Source of the DNA: JAHBTB01 sp964451255
Lineage (GTDB): Bacteria > Armatimonadota > Fimbriimonadia > Fimbriimonadales > Fimbriimonadaceae
DNA length: 64,000 bases
Direction: 5' to 3'
Assembly (NCBI GenBank): GCA_964451255.1
Contig: CAYVHL010000001.1
Coordinates: 868,001 to 932,000, forward strand
The number at the start of each line of letters is the position of its first letter. Positions within the stretch are counted from its first letter, which is position 1. A program made the position numbers and the translations under genes. Under the pieces are notes generated by a model. It saw only the letters and a program-made list of their open reading frames with translations, did no database searches and was not told the DNA's origin. Positions 60,356 to 64,000 of this stretch are shown here, in pieces.

Positions 60356-61327
60356 CTAGAAGACTACAAACCTGCCGTCTTTCAGGAACATGCGCAAGGC
60401 CGCATGCCCCGAACCGTATAAGTCCGCTTTCGCCTCCTTTGACATGTCTACGGTCGAAATGATGTCCGCAAGGGTTCTTCCAAACTCTTTCTTAGTCGGA
60501 TAGAGGCGGTCCCAGTCCGTGACCGTCTTGACCGTGTCTCGGATCGCCCTTGACAAACCGGGGCTGGCGTCGGCAGGCACAGTCACGACGTATCCAGCGA
60601 CCGTCAGGCACTTCTTGATCTCGGAAACGGGCACGGCGGCGACCGCCTCTGCGCACATCACGGCCTTGGCGGCAAAAAACGGGTTGGTCTCTGACTTGGA
60701 CTTCGCGACGGCCTCGCGCCACCACCGCAGACGCATCCTTTCCCAATTTGGCACCACCGTGGTCTTGCCGGTCTTCTTGTCAGCCACCACATTTGCACCG
60801 ACGGCAAATGCGGCCGCTTTGAGCAGGTCGTCATATTGAACCTGTCCAGCCGAGACCGCCACGTTCAACCCGGAGACGAAAGGATCGACTGTGACATCCC
60901 GCTTAGGCGCCATGTGCGATAGTTCGGCAAGGTTCACGTAGGCGTCAGACTGCCGTTTGACCGTCACGGAGCCGTCCGCGCGGACTTCGAGTAGCTCTCG
61001 TGTCCTATCGGGGAAGACGGCGTCGTACAGTGGCTTCCTGTCATCTTGCGTCGATGGCGTCAACTTGCGCCAAATCGGGGAGAACTCGTCACTTGAACAG
61101 GCGCAGACTGGCGCATAAAGGGCGTTGCCGCCGGTTCGTTTGTCCCATTGGTACAGCAGATCCTTCCCATCAACACCGGAGACCTTGACCGGCTTGGGGT
61201 ACTCCTCCACGCAGTCACAGACGACGACGCGCCTCACCTGCTCCGCCACCTGGTCGACGAACTTGAGCGACCCCCCGCCGACGAAATCCAGGCTGAGCAA
61301 GCCAACCAGTGCAAATGACGCGACCAC
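60356..61327 (-). CDS. Secreted or membrane-anchored protein of unknown function
   Basis: A 323-residue protein with an N-terminal hydrophobic stretch (VVASFALVGLLSLDFVGGG), then cysteine pairs VVCDCVEEY and APVCACSSDE that may form disulfides. The rest is helical, Lys/Asp-rich, ending ALRMFLKDGRFVVF. No family recognised. I chose the GTG at 61327 since GGAGGAGG lies nine bases upstream, inside the Gly-rich end of the preceding gene; an ATG at 61381 is possible but would add an Arg-rich head. Confidence 0.6.
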   Translation of the reverse strand: MVASFALVGLLSLDFVGGGSLKFVDQVAEQVRRVVVCDCVEEYPKPVKVSGVDGKDLLYQWDKRTGGNALYAPVCACSSDEFSPIWRKLTPSTQDDRKPLYDAVFPDRTRELLEVRADGSVTVKRQSDAYVNLAELSHMAPKRDVTVDPFVSGLNVAVSAGQVQYDDLLKAAAFAVGANVVADKKTGKTTVVPNWERMRLRWWREAVAKSKSETNPFFAAKAVMCAEAVAAVPVSEIKKCLTVAGYVVTVPADASPGLSRAIRDTVKTVTDWDRLYPTKKEFGRTLADIISTVDMSKEAKADLYGSGHAALRMFLKDGRFVVF

Positions 61328-61332
61328 TGTCG

Positions 61333-61833
61333 TCAACCTCCTCCGCCGCCGCCTTGGCCGCCCACGACCGTGACCGTGCATTTGACTTGTGCGGTGTCGG
61401 AGTCCCTGGAGCGCGTATCGACATTTAGGTCGTGGCAGTGGTACCAGTCGTAATAAACGTTGGGAACTTCCTTCGCCCTGATTGTTGCCGTATAGGTGTT
61501 CACACCCGTACTGCCATCCGTCGAGCTCAGCACAAAGCCAACTAAGGAGCCGCTGTTGATTTCGTCCAAATAACAGACGTGATCAGTCATCGCAAACGTG
61601 GCGTATTCGTCCGTTCCGTTGTTTCTGCGGTAAAAGTAGTCTTTATCCGTCCCCAGCACAGAATAGTTGAACAGCGTGCTCTGTTGCACACTTTTTGTCG
61701 TCGGGCTCACCGCACAACTCATTTGGTCGGGAGCGGGTGCATACGGCGTCCATGGATCGCGGATCGCTGCCCGTGAACCGATCGAAACCATATTGCACAA
61801 CGCAAGTGATGCGGCCAGCGCGGTATTCACCAT
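61333..61833 (-). CDS. Small secreted protein with poly-glycine C-terminus, unknown function
   Basis: A 166-residue protein with a signal-like start (MVNTALAASLALCNMVSIGSRA). Four or five cysteines (MSCAVS, DHVCYLD, YHCHDL, VKCTV) and many Thr and Asp residues suggest a disulfide-bonded beta domain. It ends TVTVVGGQGGGGGG. The codons for the final glycines double as the ribosome binding site of the next gene. No family recognised; probably co-transcribed with its two neighbours. Confidence 0.6.
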   Translation of the reverse strand: MVNTALAASLALCNMVSIGSRAAIRDPWTPYAPAPDQMSCAVSPTTKSVQQSTLFNYSVLGTDKDYFYRRNNGTDEYATFAMTDHVCYLDEINSGSLVGFVLSSTDGSTGVNTYTATIRAKEVPNVYYDWYHCHDLNVDTRSRDSDTAQVKCTVTVVGGQGGGGGG

Positions 61834-61903
61834 TACCGCAATAGTAACCGTTCATCACGATGCCCTTGGGAGGGGGGGCTAAATACCCATCAGCCAACTC
61901 GTA

Positions 61904-63415
61904 TCACGGGGCGGCTTGACCTGCACTCGGCGTCAGGCTGTCTTGCGTATCTGGTCTTTCGACATGAATCAGCAAGATCCGGCGGCCGTCGCTGTCGGCG
62001 ACCCGGAACCTGAACCCTGAGTCCTCGATCTCCTCGCCGACCGCCGGCTGGCGGCCAAAAAGCCCAAAGACATAGCCGCCGACCGTGTCGAACTCTTCAC
62101 TGTCCAGATCAGAGTCAAGGACATCGTTCAGATCGTCTAAGTGGAGCCTGCCGTTCACCGTCCAGCCGTCGCCGTCGGCATGAACATGGACGTCCTCCAT
62201 GTCGTACTCGTCGACGATCTCGCCGACGATCTCCTCGACAATGTCCTCGACGGTCACGATCCCGGCGGTGCCACCGAACTCGTCCTGAACCACGGCCAAC
62301 TGCGTCTTGTGCTGACGCATGTCGCGGAGTAGATCGTGGAGCGGCTTGTTCTCCGGCACGAACCAGGGTGGTCGGACGATCTCCAGCAACGGCTTGGCGG
62401 TGTCCCCGGCGGCAAGTGCGCTCAGGACGTCCTTCGCATGGACGACCCCGACGATCTCGTCGTCGGTGCCTTCGAATACGGGCAGCCGCGAATGGCCGGT
62501 CTCCTCGACGATCTTGGCCACGTCGGGCAGGCTTGTTGAAGCCGGCACGCTCTCGACGTCGGTTCGGGGCGTCATGACCTCCCGGGCCACCGTGTCGCCG
62601 AACTCGAAGACGGAGTGGAGCATCTCGCTTTCCTGCTCCTCGATCTCGCCGGTCTCCTCATAGTTCTCCAAGATGCCCCTGATCTCCTCCTCGGCCTTGT
62701 CGCCGGGGGCGAAGGAGGCCTCGGCACCGAACCGCTGGGTGATGAGCCCGGCCGCCGCCATCGCAAGCCGTCCGGGCAGCGAGAAGGCGAGGCTGAAGAA
62801 CGTGATCAGCCGATGGAGCCGCAAGGCGACCCGCTGGGGATGCAGGGCGGCAAACGACTTGGCGACGAGCTCGGAGAAGATCACGTTGAGGCCGACCACG
62901 GGAATGCTGAGCAAGACCGCCGCCCCGAGCACCGGCGCCAGGGCCACCCCCAAACGGGAATCTTGGGTGATCCAGCCGAGTTGGACGGCGATGTAAGGCG
63001 CGGGCAGCAGGCACAGGAGCAGGAGCCAAGCCCGCATCGTCTCCGCGCCAAGCACGCAAGCGGCCAAATAGCGCGGCTTGTTGTCGACGAGCTCGCGCAA
63101 CACGGCTTGTTGCGAAGCGCGGTCGTCGTACATCTTCACGTGGGCGGGCCGGAGGAACTCGACGCACGCCTCGCCGGCGACGAACGCTGCACTGAGAGCC
63201 ATCACGCCGATGAATGCCATCGCCAGCAACAAGGCCGAGCCGAGGTCGATGCCACCAAGCATGGCGACTTGGCTTCTTGCGGTCGAGAGTCCGGAAAGAA
63301 TTCCGCCGATCGGCAGGAGGAGGATCCCTGCGCCGACCACAGAGGCCAATAGCGCTCTTCCCAAGTTCGGTCGCGGACGCCTGTCCGCGTACCGGTTAGG
63401 AGGGTCGTCGTTCAT
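61904..63415 (-). CDS. CNNM/CorC-type membrane protein with CBS domains
   Basis: A 503-residue protein. An N-terminal DUF21-like membrane domain (about 20-250, with FVAGEACVEFLRP) is followed by a CBS pair: REVMTPRTDVESVPA, HSRLPVFEGTDDEIVGVVHAKD and LAVVQDEFGGTAGIVTVEDIVEEIVGEI. The C-terminal domain (WTVNGRLHLDDLNDVL) is the CorC/HlyC module. Members are linked to magnesium and cobalt efflux. It starts 21 bases after the DgkA-like gene. Confidence 0.93.
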   Translation of the reverse strand: MNDDPPNRYADRRPRPNLGRALLASVVGAGILLLPIGGILSGLSTARSQVAMLGGIDLGSALLLAMAFIGVMALSAAFVAGEACVEFLRPAHVKMYDDRASQQAVLRELVDNKPRYLAACVLGAETMRAWLLLLCLLPAPYIAVQLGWITQDSRLGVALAPVLGAAVLLSIPVVGLNVIFSELVAKSFAALHPQRVALRLHRLITFFSLAFSLPGRLAMAAAGLITQRFGAEASFAPGDKAEEEIRGILENYEETGEIEEQESEMLHSVFEFGDTVAREVMTPRTDVESVPASTSLPDVAKIVEETGHSRLPVFEGTDDEIVGVVHAKDVLSALAAGDTAKPLLEIVRPPWFVPENKPLHDLLRDMRQHKTQLAVVQDEFGGTAGIVTVEDIVEEIVGEIVDEYDMEDVHVHADGDGWTVNGRLHLDDLNDVLDSDLDSEEFDTVGGYVFGLFGRQPAVGEEIEDSGFRFRVADSDGRRILLIHVERPDTQDSLTPSAGQAAP

Positions 63416-63436
63416 ACAGCTTGCACGGTCATTGTA

Positions 63437-64000
63437 CTATTTCGGCCAAAAACCAAAAAGAAGCACCCCTATGATCGCCCCGACCGCCGCGCCGAGGGAC
63501 AGTTCGAAGACCGTGTGGTACTTGGCCTCCCACCGGCTCTGGGCGATGATCGCCGCCAGCAAAATGGCGATCGCCGAAGCCAGAACGTTTCCGTCGGAGA
63601 CAAAGATCACACACGTCGCAAAGAAGAAGCCATAGGCCGCGTGGCCCGAGACCAGGCCACCTTGCAGGATCTGTCCGTGACGTCCGATGCCTTTGCCAAT
63701 CAGCACGGAGACGAAGACGAGGAATATGCCCGCCAGTATGCGGACCATCGCCGGGGTCGAGAACTGCTCGCTTGTCAGGCTGATGCGGATCCGCTCCCAG
63801 TTGTCCTCGCCCAGCGCGATCATGCTTCCGACGATGATCGCCATGATCGTCGTGATCAAGACGGCTCCGGCGGCGATGTCCTTGGCGAACTTGGCTAGCG
63901 GATGGTACTTCTCGGTGACGAGGTCGACCGTCGCCTCGATCGCCGAGTTGAACATCTCGGCGACGAGCACGAAGGTGATCATGAAGAGCAACACCAAGAT
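63437..64000 (-). CDS. DgkA-like diacylglycerol/undecaprenol kinase with extra C-terminal membrane domain (5' end outside window)
   Basis: At least 187 residues; the frame is open to the right edge, so the N-terminus is missing. AEMFNSAIEATVDLVTEKYHPLAKFAKDIAAGAVLI is not interrupted and is the DgkA active-site helix region. After it, about 100 residues of further membrane segments include LQGGLVSGHAAYGFF, resembling a PAP2-type motif (SGH). The kinase would recycle lipid alcohols, and the second domain might be a phosphatase or a remnant. First gene seen of the operon that continues with the CNNM gene. Confidence 0.85.
   Translation of the reverse strand: MLVLLFMITFVLVAEMFNSAIEATVDLVTEKYHPLAKFAKDIAAGAVLITTIMAIIVGSMIALGEDNWERIRISLTSEQFSTPAMVRILAGIFLVFVSVLIGKGIGRHGQILQGGLVSGHAAYGFFFATCVIFVSDGNVLASAIAILLAAIIAQSRWEAKYHTVFELSLGAAVGAIIGVLLFGFWPK

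Overview
The window is one 64 kb piece of a high-GC bacterial chromosome, probably a scaffold from a draft or metagenome assembly, because a run of ten N sits at 3831-3840. Four short secreted proteins end in PEP-CTERM sorting tails. There is also a Tat-exported Gfo/Idh/MocA oxidoreductase, a very large secreted glycosidase-esterase, and many class-typical fusions. This mix suggests Armatimonadota (Fimbriimonadia-like) or a similar heterotrophic lineage such as Planctomycetota or Verrucomicrobiota. The lineage is inferred from protein style only; no rRNA is present.

Left edge (1-3.6 kb): the 3' end of S-adenosylhomocysteinase is followed by about 3.8 copies of a 118-bp tandem repeat made from the gene's own 3' end. 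Next is tRNA-Val(GAC). A 2.07-kb island lies between the tRNA and a perfect 48-bp copy of its 3' portion. The island carries only an XRE-ImmA/IrrE protein and a DUF4411 PIN-like protein, and no integrase.

Nitrate/molybdenum island (3.6-18.0 kb): this holds a NasA-like molybdopterin oxidoreductase (broken by the assembly gap), a DmsB-like four-cluster ferredoxin, a Rieske protein, a two-helix membrane protein and a NarI-like cytochrome b subunit. With them are a carboxymuconolactone-decarboxylase-like protein, ModA and ModB, an almost complete molybdenum-cofactor pathway (MoaA, MoaC-MogA fusion, MoeA, MoaD, MoaE-MoeB-rhodanese fusion, MobA), a Crp/FNR regulator and an NnrS-like membrane protein. 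Each of the main transcription units begins near a copy of the same palindrome, TATGA-N6-TCATA or its core TGAC-N4-GTCA. In several cases this sits at the spacing expected for class II Crp/FNR activation, so the island looks like one self-contained regulon.

Middle (18-47.7 kb): a Zn/Cd P-type ATPase, GluQRS, a DUF1801 protein and a K+/H+ antiporter come first. They are followed by a carbohydrate- and surface-oriented region: PEP-CTERM proteins including a cupredoxin, a 1590-residue glycosidase-esterase, DoxX, two Gfo/Idh/MocA proteins, MscS, an ADP-ribosylglycohydrolase-family protein, a BSP-type metallopeptidase, a GH1 beta-glucosidase, an orphan sugar-transport permease with a large insertion, an isolated flagellin gene, TsaE and a secreted DNRLRE/discoidin protein.

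Right part (47.7-64 kb): mainly housekeeping genes. It holds a pstS-pstC-pstA phosphate operon with a candidate PHO box and no pstB, then acpS with a membrane Fe-S oxidoreductase. A VapBC-type module with a clear upstream inverted repeat, a divergent polysaccharide deacetylase, and queE-queC follow. A serC-yebC-rhomboid-acyltransferase operon is next. The window ends with two secreted proteins of unknown function, a CNNM/CorC-type CBS protein, and a DgkA-like kinase that runs off the right edge.
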